Source of the DNA: Paenibacillus apiarius
GTDB lineage: Bacteria; Bacillota; Bacilli; Paenibacillales; Paenibacillaceae
Assembly: GCF_017052585.1 (NCBI RefSeq)
Contig: NZ_JAFFHZ010000001.1
Span: 1,918,501 to 1,982,500, forward strand
Direction: 5' to 3'
DNA length: 64,000 nt
The number at the start of each line of letters is the position of its first letter. Positions within the stretch are counted from its first letter, which is position 1. The notes below the pieces were generated by a model, which was not told the DNA's origin, did no database searches, and worked only from the letters and a program-made list of their open reading frames with translations. Shown here in pieces: positions 36,923 to 45,444 of this stretch. Position numbers and translations under genes: made by a program.

Positions 36923-37179
36923 CGTCCGTCCCCTCCATATGATGATTTCTCCCTGCATCCATATTGTCCCATATCCAATTGTCAAAAGCTGTGACAAAAT
37001 GCAAACAATAAGGAAGAAGAAAGCGTTTTATGTGACGCTTCTGTGAAGTGTATTTCGGTATTCGCTCTTCCCGAAACGATACACTGTTTTAGTCGTAAAA
37101 TTTATTGTAACAAACGTCACACTAAAGAGACAGTTCCAATTCTTTCCTCACAACCAAGCGGCGCCGAAAGGAGACAACG
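36923..37179. other. Divergent intergenic region between TorD-like and AraC genes
   Basis: This gap contains the imperfect palindrome at 37047-37085 and presumably both promoters. Nothing else is recognised. Confidence 0.4.
37047..37085. repeat. Imperfect palindrome between divergent genes
   Basis: AGTGTATTTCGG ... CCGAA-ACG-ATACACT forms two stacked stems (7 and 5 bp) with a 12-nt loop and a 3-nt bulge. GTTTTAG follows on the plus strand. It may be a regulator-binding site or a hairpin in the AraC leader. Confidence 0.4.
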
Positions 37180-37263
37180 ATGAAAAAGCAACCAAGCACA
37201 GGCTTAATCCGCATGCGAATGAAAGCGCAGCAAAGCGGATATGAGGACAGGAAGGAAGATTGA
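37180..37263 (+). CDS. Small leader ORF (27 aa) upstream of the AraC gene
   Basis: A 27-residue frame (MKKQPSTGLIRMRMKAQQSG... ending YEDRKED) begins 6 nt after a full AAAGGAG. Its stop codon lies 2 nt before the ATG of the AraC gene, so the two are probably translationally coupled. The product is basic and has no recognised motif. Confidence 0.5.
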   Translation: MKKQPSTGLIRMRMKAQQSGYEDRKED

Positions 37264-37265
37264 CG

Positions 37266-38195
37266 ATGAACCATTCCGTATTTAAAAAAGCGAATACGGC
37301 GCTCAATATGCATGCATCCATCCTTCGCAATGGGCCCATCGCCTTTCGCGTGCATTATTGGGGCTTCATGCCGCAGCATTATAATAACACTGTGCACCGC
37401 CATTCCTTCTTGGAAGCGTGCTATGTGTTAAGCGGCACGGGCGAGTACACGGATGACGGACATGATTACCCGCTGACCGCCGGATCCGCCTTCTGTTCCC
37501 GCCCTGGCATCTGGCATCAGATTCGCAGCGCTCAAGGGCTTGCGCTATGCTTCGTCGCCTTCGATATGGATGAGGAGCATACAGAAGATGATTATGCCCA
37601 AGCGTTTCAACATATGGCAGCTCACGCCTTGCCTATCATTCCGGATGCCTCCGCGTCCCCAATGGCAAAGCTATGGGAAACGCTGCTTGGCATGTTCGAT
37701 GTCGGGCAGGCGCTCTATCCGCCCCCCGTCCTGCAAGCAGCGACGCATGCGCTGCTCTATTCCATGCTCCCGCTGTTCACGCCGGACCCGAACCGTCTGC
37801 CGGCTGCATTCAGCGCGGAAGATCCGGTTCGCCCGGTCAATGACCTGTTCCGCCGGGCGCAGCTTTATTTGGAAGATAACTTGAGCGGGCCGCTATCGCT
37901 AGACATTGTGGCGCAGCATTTGCATATTTCTTCGCGCCATCTGTCGCGCTTATTCGTTCAGGAAAGCGGCCAGACGTTCGTCCATTATGTGCAGGAGCGC
38001 CGAATTCAGTCGGCGAAGGACATGCTGCTCCGCTCCGGCGCCGCGATTAAAGATATCGCCGCGCGGTGCGGGTTTGAATCGGTTCATTATTTTACAAGGG
38101 TGTTCACGCGCAAGCTGGGTGTATCCCCCGCGCGTTTCCGGAGGTCTCAATTTGCCGAGGGACGTTCCCGCCCGAAAGCGCCCCCGCGCGCTTAA
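37266..38195 (+). CDS. AraC-family transcriptional regulator with cupin sensor domain
   Basis: A 309-residue activator. The N-terminal cupin-like domain (about residues 1-120, with HRHSFLEACYVLSGTGEY) probably binds a sugar. The C-terminal AraC domain (about 200-300) has two helix-turn-helix units: LSLDIVAQHLHISSRHLSRL and IKDIAARCGFESVHYFTRVF. The start at 37266 has GAAGGAAG upstream and the stop of a leader ORF 2 nt before it. The next genes on the same strand are manA, a ROK kinase and a GH38 mannosidase, so it is the likely regulator of mannoside use. Confidence 0.92.
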   Translation: MNHSVFKKANTALNMHASILRNGPIAFRVHYWGFMPQHYNNTVHRHSFLEACYVLSGTGEYTDDGHDYPLTAGSAFCSRPGIWHQIRSAQGLALCFVAFDMDEEHTEDDYAQAFQHMAAHALPIIPDASASPMAKLWETLLGMFDVGQALYPPPVLQAATHALLYSMLPLFTPDPNRLPAAFSAEDPVRPVNDLFRRAQLYLEDNLSGPLSLDIVAQHLHISSRHLSRLFVQESGQTFVHYVQERRIQSAKDMLLRSGAAIKDIAARCGFESVHYFTRVFTRKLGVSPARFRRSQFAEGRSRPKAPPRA

Positions 38196-38234
38196 ACGAT
38201 TGTCATGTCCGTTTTGTACAAAAAAGGAGCATCC

Positions 38235-38315
38235 ATGTCCAAATACAGCCTTCCCTTCTTTCATTACAATGGGGGCATAGCGGCCGGAGAACGATTTCCT
38301 CTCCCTGCGCAATGA
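38235..38315 (+). CDS. Small ORF (26 aa) upstream of manA
   Basis: A 26-residue frame (MSKYSLPFFHYNGGIAAGER, ending FPLPAQ) preceded by AAAAAAGGAG 5 nt before the ATG. It stops 27 nt before the manA start. The product has no recognised motif. It could be a leader peptide or the surviving start of a lost gene. Confidence 0.4.
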   Translation: MSKYSLPFFHYNGGIAAGERFPLPAQ

Positions 38316-38342
38316 CCTGCGAAAGAATGGAGGGCTTTCTTC

Positions 38343-40211
38343 ATGTTTAATAAATATCCCTGCAATGTGATTCATTCAGCCGTGTCCTGCGAAGGCAATC
38401 GTCCTTTGGCCTGGATGCCGCAAGGGCTTGATCCCGGTACGGAACCAATAGCGGAAGCGATTATGTCCGCCCTGAATCATTCGGTTCAAGATGAACTGGT
38501 CGTGGCCCTGGACGGCACGCATGGCGCAAATATGCAACTCATCATCTCGCGCATTGTCGAGCGTTTGGATAAGGAGCAGGTGACTGCTTGCGTCTACTGC
38601 ACTGCGGACTTGATGCGCAGCGGCGACTCGCTTCGCCGCCAATTCCGCCGTTATATTACCGAGAACCGCGCTTTTGGGTATATGGCATCGGATGCGGACG
38701 TTGCCGATTACTTTAGGTCTGATGCGAAAGAGCGCTTCGCAGCCGCTGTGGCAGCCGATGCTGCAGAGCATGAGCGCCGCTCGGACGCCGCCCGCAAGCA
38801 AGTCGTTCTGCTGTTTGGCCCAGGGGCGCTATGGCTCGCCCAGCCCAACGTTCACTTGTCCTTTTACTTCGATGTGTCACGGGAATACCAGCAGCTCGAG
38901 CACCGCAACGGCCTGTGCAACCTCGGGTTGTCATGGAATCGGGATCATGTGGAAAAATATAAAATCTGCCTGTTCCTCGAATGGCCCGTGTGGGAGACCT
39001 ACCGCAAGAGGAACTTTGAGCGCTTTGATTATTATGTAGACATGAACAAGCCGAAGGAGCCCGTCGTCACGACGACAGCCGGCTTGCGCCACATGCTGGC
39101 CCAAGCCGCCGCGCAGCCGTTGCGGGTCAAGCCGTTCTTTGCGCCGGGCGTGTGGGGCGGCCAATATTTGAAGGAGCTGTGCGATCTGCCGCAGGACTGG
39201 GTGAACTGCGCCTGGAGCTTCGAGCCGATTGCGCCGGAAAACTCATTGCTGCTCCAGCATGAAGACCGCACGATCGAGGTGCCTTTCACGCTGCTGATGA
39301 CCTATGAATATAAGCGCGTGATGGGAGAGCGTCCGGTTGCGTTGTTCGGCGACTATTTCCCGGTCCGCTTCGATTATTTGGATACGATTGACGGCGACAA
39401 CCTGTCTTGCCAGGTCCACCCGAAGCAGGAGTATGCAGAAGCGAACTTCAACGAGCATATGACGCAGCAAGAATCCTATTACATCATGGAACGGAAGGAA
39501 GGCGCCAAAGTATATCTGGGCTTGACCGATCGAAGCACCCCGGACAGCTTCTTCGGCGCCGTTCGCGAAGCTCAGGAGACGGGCGTGCCGATGCCGTTCA
39601 CGGATTACGTGAATGAGTTCGATGCCGGCAAAGGCGATCTGTTCCTCATTCCTCCCGGAACGGTGCACTGCTCTGGCGAGGGCAATCTCGTGCTGGAGGT
39701 CTCCTCGACGACGTGGTGGTTTACATTTAAAATTTACGACTATCTGCGCAAGGACTTGGACGGCAAGCCCCGCCCGATCAACATCGAGCATGCCGAACAC
39801 AATGTCGACTTCGACAAAACTACGGATTGGGTCAAGCGCCATCTAATACCCGAGCCGCAGCTGATCGAAGAGCAAGGCGCCAATCAGGAGTATTTGCTCG
39901 GACAGCATGACGATCTGCTGTTCTGCGTCAAGCGGATTCATCTCGTTGACCGCTGGGAAGACGATACGAACGGCGAATTCGTCATGTACAATCTCGTCCA
40001 GGGCGAGCGCGTGCGCCTCATCCCGTTGGACGACGAGGCGAAGGCCGTGGAATTCGGCTACGCGGAAGCGTATATCGTGCCGGCAAGCATAGGCCGCTAC
40101 CGCATCGAGAACGCCGGCGGCGCTCCGTGCAGGCTCGTGAAGGCGGGCGTGGCGTCCACATGGTCGACGCCGCTATTGCCGCACGGCTGGCACGCTGGCG
40201 AGGAGGCCTAA
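38343..40211 (+). CDS. manA: Mannose-6-phosphate isomerase with degenerate kinase-like N-terminal domain
   Basis: A 622-residue two-part protein. The C-terminal part (about residues 265-620) is a class I phosphomannose isomerase, interconverting mannose 6-phosphate and fructose 6-phosphate. It shows the zinc motifs LSCQVHPKQEYAE, ESYYIMERKEG and IPPGTVHCSGEGN, and VKPFFAPGVWGGQYLKEL at its start. The N-terminal part (about 45-240) looks like a P-loop nucleoside-kinase fold, but the expected GxxGxGKS is replaced by ALDGTHGANMQL, so it should not bind ATP in the normal way. GGAGGG lies 8 nt before the ATG. The next gene is a ROK kinase, 3 nt away. Confidence 0.85.
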   Translation: MFNKYPCNVIHSAVSCEGNRPLAWMPQGLDPGTEPIAEAIMSALNHSVQDELVVALDGTHGANMQLIISRIVERLDKEQVTACVYCTADLMRSGDSLRRQFRRYITENRAFGYMASDADVADYFRSDAKERFAAAVAADAAEHERRSDAARKQVVLLFGPGALWLAQPNVHLSFYFDVSREYQQLEHRNGLCNLGLSWNRDHVEKYKICLFLEWPVWETYRKRNFERFDYYVDMNKPKEPVVTTTAGLRHMLAQAAAQPLRVKPFFAPGVWGGQYLKELCDLPQDWVNCAWSFEPIAPENSLLLQHEDRTIEVPFTLLMTYEYKRVMGERPVALFGDYFPVRFDYLDTIDGDNLSCQVHPKQEYAEANFNEHMTQQESYYIMERKEGAKVYLGLTDRSTPDSFFGAVREAQETGVPMPFTDYVNEFDAGKGDLFLIPPGTVHCSGEGNLVLEVSSTTWWFTFKIYDYLRKDLDGKPRPINIEHAEHNVDFDKTTDWVKRHLIPEPQLIEEQGANQEYLLGQHDDLLFCVKRIHLVDRWEDDTNGEFVMYNLVQGERVRLIPLDDEAKAVEFGYAEAYIVPASIGRYRIENAGGAPCRLVKAGVASTWSTPLLPHGWHAGEEA

Positions 40212-40214
40212 GCG

Positions 40215-41186
40215 ATGCGCGGCCCATCCTCGGCTGCGCATCGCGGCTCCGCGCCGGCGCCGCATGCCGTGACGCTGGCGCTGGACGCCGGCGGCACGGC
40301 GCTGAAAGCGGCCGTCGTCGCGGGCGGGCGCCTCGTGCCGAACGTGAGCGGCCAGTGGCCGTCGCGGGCGGAGGGCGACACCGCCACCATCGTGGCGGGC
40401 TTCGCCGGCGCTTGCCGCGAGCTGCTCGGCGCATACGCCGCCGCAAGCCCGGACCGGCCTGCGGCGGCGGTGCGTATCGGCTTCGCCTTCCCCGGTCCGT
40501 TCGACTACGAAGCGGGCGTGGCGCGCCTGCAAGGCCTGGGCAAGTACGACCGCCTCTATGGCGTCAACGTGCGCGACGCGCTCCGCGCCGAATTCGCCCG
40601 CCGTGCCGCATCCGGGGAAGCGTGGGCGGCTTCCTTGGCCGACGCCGACGTTCGCTTCCAGAACGACGCGACGCTGTTCGCGCTCGGGCTGAGCCGCCTG
40701 TACCCGCACGAGCGGCTCCTCTGCTTGACGCTCGGCACCGGGCTTGGCTCGGCGTTCATCGAAGCCGGTCGCCCCGTCGCGGGCCGCAGCGGCGTGCCGG
40801 ACAGCGGCATGCTCTATGCGGAGGCGTATCGCGGGCGCCTCGTGGACGAGCAATTCGGCCGCCGCGGCATATTGGAGCTGGCTGATCGGATGCGCGCGCG
40901 CCGGCCGGAGCAGGATGTGCGCGACTTGGCCGACACGGCCCGCAGCGGCGATATCGCTTCCTTGCTTGTCTTCCGCGAGTTCGGGACACGTTTGGTCGAA
41001 ATGCTGTCGCCTTATATTCACAGCTTCCGTCCGCAACGGCTGATTCTCGGCGGACAAATCGCCAAAAGCTCCGATTTGTTCGCCGCAGAACTGAATGCGC
41101 TGCTGCAGCCATACGAATGCGAGCTGCAGACGAACAATCAAGTGATGGAATTTACGTATTTGGGCATTGATGCATTGTTTCAATGA
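40215..41186 (+). CDS. Divergent ROK-family sugar kinase
   Basis: A 323-residue ATP-dependent sugar kinase of the ROK/actin-like ATPase fold. The phosphate motif LALDAGGTALKAAVV is near residue 22 and the adenosine-side motif LTLGTGLGSAFIEAG near residue 176. The cysteine-rich zinc motif (CxCGxxGCxE) usual in ROK proteins is missing; that region reads GVPDSGMLYAEAYRGRL. GGAGG is 8 nt from the ATG. Directly downstream of manA, it probably phosphorylates mannose or a related hexose for ManA. The first 600 bp are much richer in GC than the surrounding genes. Confidence 0.82.
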   Translation: MRGPSSAAHRGSAPAPHAVTLALDAGGTALKAAVVAGGRLVPNVSGQWPSRAEGDTATIVAGFAGACRELLGAYAAASPDRPAAAVRIGFAFPGPFDYEAGVARLQGLGKYDRLYGVNVRDALRAEFARRAASGEAWAASLADADVRFQNDATLFALGLSRLYPHERLLCLTLGTGLGSAFIEAGRPVAGRSGVPDSGMLYAEAYRGRLVDEQFGRRGILELADRMRARRPEQDVRDLADTARSGDIASLLVFREFGTRLVEMLSPYIHSFRPQRLILGGQIAKSSDLFAAELNALLQPYECELQTNNQVMEFTYLGIDALFQ

Positions 41187-41259
41187 GCTTCCGCCGTTTC
41201 AGACAATGAATGATTTCCATCAGGCCTGACGGTGCGTCCGTCTTGGCTGCCGACATTGT

Positions 41260-41298
41260 ATTCCGGGGAATGACAGCATGTTCGCTCCTCCCCGGAAT
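41260..41298 (+). repeat. Hairpin between the ROK kinase and GH38 genes
   Basis: ATTCCGGGGA ... TCCCCGGAAT form a perfect 10-bp stem with a 19-nt loop, without a T-run. It may stabilise the upstream mRNA or reduce read-through into the mannosidase gene. Confidence 0.5.
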
Positions 41299-41326
41299 CC
41301 CATACTAATTAAAGGAGTGATTCACG

Positions 41327-43825
41327 ATGATGAACCTGGAACAACGCATTGCCCTTGCCGAGACACCCGCCCCGAAGCGGACTTGGACCATTTATGCCAT
41401 CCACCATTCGCATACGGATATCGGTTATACCGAGCGGCAGGAGCGAATCGGGCACTATCATGCCGACTTCATTCGCCAAGCGCTGAACATCTTGCGGCAA
41501 GCCAAGGACGGAGCACGGCCCGAATGGCAGGGCTTCAAATGGACATGCGAAACGTTCTGGGCAGTCGAACGATTCCTTGAAAGCGCATCCTATGAGGAGC
41601 GCCGGCAATTCGCAGCTGCGGTCTTAAACGGCGATATCGAGTTGTCCGGCACCTATTTGAACATGACGGAGCTGCCGGATTACGATCTGCTGCACAGCAT
41701 ACACAGCAAGGCGCAAGCGTACGCCAAATCGATTGGCCATACGATAGACTCCGCCATGACCGCCGACATTAACGGGTACGGCTGGGGCTATGCCGATAGC
41801 TTGCTGTCTAACGGCATCAAGCACTTATTCAGTTGCATCCATACCCATCATGGCATGTTCGCGCTCGGCCGCAAGCAGACACCATTCTGGTGGGAAGCCC
41901 CAAGCGGGGAACGGCTGCTCGTATGGAACGGCGAGCATTACATGTTTGGCAACGAGCTTGGGCTGTGCCCGAATGCGCTTGGAAAATATATGATCCAGGA
42001 CGAATTCGACCATCAGCTTATTGATTCGCGCCATGACGATATTGCGCGCATCCGCCTGCATCGCTACGTATGCAAGCTGGAAGAGGAACGCTATCCTTAC
42101 GATTTCGTTCCCGTCATGCTGTCGGGCTTAGGCACGGATAACGCGGCGCCGAATGGCCGCATTATGGAATTCATCCGCACATGGAACGAGCAATACGGGG
42201 ATAAGATCCGTATCGAACTGACAACGCTAAGCGGCTTCTTTGCCCGTCTTAGACAGCAGGATGTCAACGCGATTCCGGTATACCGCGGCGATTGGCCGGA
42301 TTGGTGGTCGGACGGCGCAGGCTCAACGGCAATGCATACGCAGCTGTTCCGTGATGCGCAGCGGACGCTTCGCAAAGTGAGACGGCTGGATGCGCACGCT
42401 CACAGCGTGACGGCAGACGAAATAGCCGCGGCGGAGCAAGCGCTCGTCATGTACGCCGAGCATACGTGGGGTTACCATTCTTCCATCGCCGAGCCGTGGC
42501 ATCCGAACGTGCAGCTGCTTGAAGTGCGCAAGCAGGCTTACGCCGCGGAAGCGAGCCGCTTGGCTCATCGGGCGCTGGACAAGACGCTCTTCGCCCAAGG
42601 CGCTTCCACGCTGTATCCGGAGCGTCCGTTCCGCTACCGCGTCATCAATACGGACACGGTTCCGGCGAACAAACTCGTCACGTTGGCGATAGACGGCTGG
42701 GAGCCCGCCTTGTTCCAGAACGGGCTGGAAGTGGTGAATGAAGCCACCGGTCAAGTCATGCCGCACCAACTCCCCCATCCGCAAGCGGCTATCGTCGAGG
42801 TGCGGTTGAATGCAGGCGAAGAATGCACGCTGCTCATTCGTCCGCAGAACGGAACAGGGCGCACAGCCGGTTATATGACTTCCAGCACACGGCTGGTCGG
42901 CAGTGACCGCGTGTACGATATGGAGGACCTGTCGGGGAATTCATCCGCGCACGGTCCGGTCATCATTTCGCAGCATAGTGTCGAATCTCCCTTCGTCCGT
43001 ATCGAGTGGAAGGAAGAGAGCGGGATCGTGATGTGGCGCAACAAAGAAACAGGAGCCGATATGCTGCGGCAAGACCGCGAATACGGCGCCTTCACCCCAA
43101 TCTACGAGGTGACTCCAGTTGCTGACGCCACGAATCAGAGCCAGGTCTGGTCGGTCCGCAGCCGAATGGGCCGCAATCGCAAAGGTCTGGACGTCGATCG
43201 TTCTGCCGGGCGGCTCATCCGTGTCCGTCCGCTCGAGAACGGACCGCTCTACGCAACGGTCGAGCTATTGTATAAAGTGCCGGGCATGAGCTATTACGCC
43301 CTCTTTTTGAAGGTGTATGCGACGATGAACCGTGTTGACGTATCCGTCCGTCTGCATAAAGACAGCGTCTGGCTGCCGGAAAACGTCTATGTCGCGCTGC
43401 CGTTCACCAATGGCGATGGCACTCAGGATACGCTGTGCGTTGAGAAGGCGGGCGCCATCGTGCGGCCTTGGATCGACCAATTGCCTGGCACCTTGCTGGA
43501 TTACATGTGCATTCAAGAAGGGTTGGCATGGGTCAATGAAGCACAGTCCCGGACATTGCTCCTCGGCACGCCGGACACGCCGCTCATACAGCTCGGACCG
43601 CTCGGCTTCGGCCGCCGTCTTGTTCATACGCAGCAGCAAGATGCCAAGCCGGACTCGTACGCATGGCTGATGACTAACTATTGGGAAACCAACTTCAAAG
43701 CGACACTTGGCGGATTTTATGAATTCCGTTACATTCTGGACGCTCGCGGTTCTGTGGCAACGTCCCTGCTGGGCGCTGAGCTGGGTTCGTTGTCGGGAGA
43801 CTTTACCGTTGCCCGAATCCGATAA
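41327..43825 (+). CDS. GH38-family alpha-mannosidase-like glycoside hydrolase
   Basis: An 832-residue cytoplasmic enzyme (no signal peptide). The N-terminal catalytic domain has the zinc ligands in HHSHTDIGYT (H29, D31) and the likely nucleophile aspartate in AMTADINGYGWGYAD (about D147). A further histidine site is in GVK-like HTHHGMFALG near residue 170. The C-terminal beta-sandwich (from about residue 430) is typical of GH38. It is clearly different from the second GH38 in this window. AAAGGAG lies before the ATG. The operon suggests it releases mannose for the ROK kinase and ManA. Confidence 0.85.
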   Translation: MMNLEQRIALAETPAPKRTWTIYAIHHSHTDIGYTERQERIGHYHADFIRQALNILRQAKDGARPEWQGFKWTCETFWAVERFLESASYEERRQFAAAVLNGDIELSGTYLNMTELPDYDLLHSIHSKAQAYAKSIGHTIDSAMTADINGYGWGYADSLLSNGIKHLFSCIHTHHGMFALGRKQTPFWWEAPSGERLLVWNGEHYMFGNELGLCPNALGKYMIQDEFDHQLIDSRHDDIARIRLHRYVCKLEEERYPYDFVPVMLSGLGTDNAAPNGRIMEFIRTWNEQYGDKIRIELTTLSGFFARLRQQDVNAIPVYRGDWPDWWSDGAGSTAMHTQLFRDAQRTLRKVRRLDAHAHSVTADEIAAAEQALVMYAEHTWGYHSSIAEPWHPNVQLLEVRKQAYAAEASRLAHRALDKTLFAQGASTLYPERPFRYRVINTDTVPANKLVTLAIDGWEPALFQNGLEVVNEATGQVMPHQLPHPQAAIVEVRLNAGEECTLLIRPQNGTGRTAGYMTSSTRLVGSDRVYDMEDLSGNSSAHGPVIISQHSVESPFVRIEWKEESGIVMWRNKETGADMLRQDREYGAFTPIYEVTPVADATNQSQVWSVRSRMGRNRKGLDVDRSAGRLIRVRPLENGPLYATVELLYKVPGMSYYALFLKVYATMNRVDVSVRLHKDSVWLPENVYVALPFTNGDGTQDTLCVEKAGAIVRPWIDQLPGTLLDYMCIQEGLAWVNEAQSRTLLLGTPDTPLIQLGPLGFGRRLVHTQQQDAKPDSYAWLMTNYWETNFKATLGGFYEFRYILDARGSVATSLLGAELGSLSGDFTVARIR

Positions 43826-43850
43826 TCGGGTCACGGCGCTTAATTATCCC

Positions 43851-43878
43851 TTTACAATCCAGCCGTCCGTTGTATAAT
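43851..43878 (+). promoter_or_regulatory. Promoter of the ykoFEDC operon
   Basis: TTTACA (43851-43856) and TATAAT (43873-43878) are 16 nt apart, about 40 nt before the TPP riboswitch. Confidence 0.75.
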
Positions 43879-43920
43879 GGAAGCGGCAAGGCATACGAAC
43901 AACCGCATAGTAATTTCGAA

Positions 43921-44010
43921 ACACTAGGGGTGCTTGAACAGGCTGAGAGGCAGCGGCAACGCTGTTAACCCTTATGACCCGAACTAGATAATACTAGCGT
44001 GGGGAAGTGT
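43921..44010 (+). ncRNA. TPP riboswitch (THI element)
   Basis: The aptamer core is intact: ACTAGGGGTGC at the start, GGCTGAGAGG, then AACCCTTATGACCCGAACTA, GATAATACTAGCGTGGGGAA and the closing AGTGT that pairs with ACACT. It precedes an intrinsic terminator, so thiamine pyrophosphate should switch off ykoFEDC transcription. Confidence 0.95.
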
Positions 44011-44074
44011 AGTCGACTGATGGATATAGACCTTGGCTTCATCATGCATGAAGACTGGACGTTATCTCAAAGCG

Positions 44075-44105
44075 AAACTGCACTGATTCATGGTGCAGTT
44101 TTTTT
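44075..44105 (+). terminator. Riboswitch-controlled terminator
   Basis: AAACTGCAC ... GTGCAGTTT, a 9-bp perfect stem with a 9-nt loop, runs into a total of seven T. It is the expression platform of the TPP riboswitch, 42 nt before the ykoF start. Confidence 0.9.
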
Positions 44106-44147
44106 GTTGCGCCAGCCAAATATACCGCAACAAGGGAGGATTTTACG

Positions 44148-44750
44148 ATGAACACTGCATCTTGCGGATCAAGCCGCATTGTCGGCTGCCGATTCTCGAT
44201 TTATCCGATGAGCGATCGCTTCGTCGACATCATTATGGAGGCCTTGAAAAAAACGGACATGTCCAAGGTCTGGTCCAAAACCGATGATGTGAGCACATGT
44301 GTGCGCGGACGGACCGAACACGTCTTTGACGTGGTTCAGTCGATATTTTTACATAGTGCGGCAGGCGGGGAGCATGTCGTGCTGAATGCGACCTTTTCGA
44401 TTGGCTGTCCGGGAGATTCGGAAGGGGATGTATATTTGAGCGAAGACGACATCCGCTTGAATGCCCGACATTGCCAGGCCATCCAGTTCGAGGCTGCTTC
44501 CCAATTCTCGCTCTATCCGCTCGGTTCTACAAGCTACATGGATACAATTTACGATATCGTCGCATTGGCCAAAGAAGAAGGAACCTTCGGCGGAAGCGCC
44601 CATTACGCCAGCCGGCTGGACGGAGACGCGCAGCGGGTATTCGCAACATTGGAGCATGCATTTGTAAAAGCGCAAGCTTCCGATGCTTCGCATATCGTGA
44701 TGACGGCGACAATTTCGGCCAACAGCCCATCGAAGAAAGAGCGGGCATAA
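44148..44750 (+). CDS. ykoF: Thiamine/HMP-binding protein YkoF
   Basis: A 200-residue cytoplasmic protein of two tandem ferredoxin-like domains, as in B. subtilis YkoF, which binds thiamine or its hydroxymethylpyrimidine moiety. The repeats are visible: GCRFSIYPMSDRFVDIIMEA near residue 13 and QFSLYPLGSTSYMDTIYDIV near residue 118. GGGAGG lies 8 nt before the ATG. It is the first gene of the TPP-controlled operon. Confidence 0.9.
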   Translation: MNTASCGSSRIVGCRFSIYPMSDRFVDIIMEALKKTDMSKVWSKTDDVSTCVRGRTEHVFDVVQSIFLHSAAGGEHVVLNATFSIGCPGDSEGDVYLSEDDIRLNARHCQAIQFEAASQFSLYPLGSTSYMDTIYDIVALAKEEGTFGGSAHYASRLDGDAQRVFATLEHAFVKAQASDASHIVMTATISANSPSKKERA

Positions 44751-44876
44751 CACATTGACGCGATCAGGTAACGCACAAAACATTGCAGCCTTCGATGCGG
44801 TTAAAAACAGGATCTCATACAGCTGCAGCACATCCTATGGCATCGAGATAAAACGTGGTGAAAAGAGGAACTGTAC

Positions 44877-45443
44877 ATGAACAATCAATGGAAATTACGC
44901 GATATTATCGTGCTTAGCTCTTTATCCGTCGTCTTTGCGGTTATTTATTTGCTCTTTTTGCAATTGGGCAATGTGCTTGTCGGCTTTATGGGCCCGATGG
45001 GATACGAAGTTATATTCGGCATTTGGTTTATTGTGTCGATAATCGCAGCCTATATTATCCGCAAACCGGGAGCGGCAGTCATCTCGGAGACCGTCGCCGG
45101 TGTCGTGGAAGTTCTCATCGGCAACGCCGTAGGACCGATATTGATCGTGTCCGCCCTTATTCAAGGCTTGGGAGCTGAAGCCGTGTTTGCCGCTTCGCGC
45201 TACCGCAGCTATTCAACCAAGGTCCTGATGCTAGCCGGCGTAGGTTCCGCCATATTCAGCTTTGTATGGGGTTATTTCCGCAGCGGATTCGGGGCCTACT
45301 CCCTCGGTCTCGTCATCGCCATGCTCGTAGCTCGCTGCATTAGCGGAGCGCTCATTTCGGGCCTTCTCGGCAAATGGATTGCCGATGCATTGGCGAAGAC
45401 CGGCGTCCTGCGCAGCTTCCCGATAGCGAAGGAGCGCAAGTAA
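44877..45443 (+). CDS. ykoE: HMP ECF transporter S component YkoE
   Basis: The substrate-binding membrane subunit of the hydroxymethylpyrimidine/thiamine importer. It has 188 residues and five to six hydrophobic segments. The WKLRDIIVLSSLSVVFAVIY start and GNVLVGFMGPMGYEVIFGIW are typical of YkoE. Its stop codon is one base before the ATG of ykoD. AAGAGGAA precedes its own start. Confidence 0.92.
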   Translation: MNNQWKLRDIIVLSSLSVVFAVIYLLFLQLGNVLVGFMGPMGYEVIFGIWFIVSIIAAYIIRKPGAAVISETVAGVVEVLIGNAVGPILIVSALIQGLGAEAVFAASRYRSYSTKVLMLAGVGSAIFSFVWGYFRSGFGAYSLGLVIAMLVARCISGALISGLLGKWIADALAKTGVLRSFPIAKERK

Positions 45444-45444
45444 G

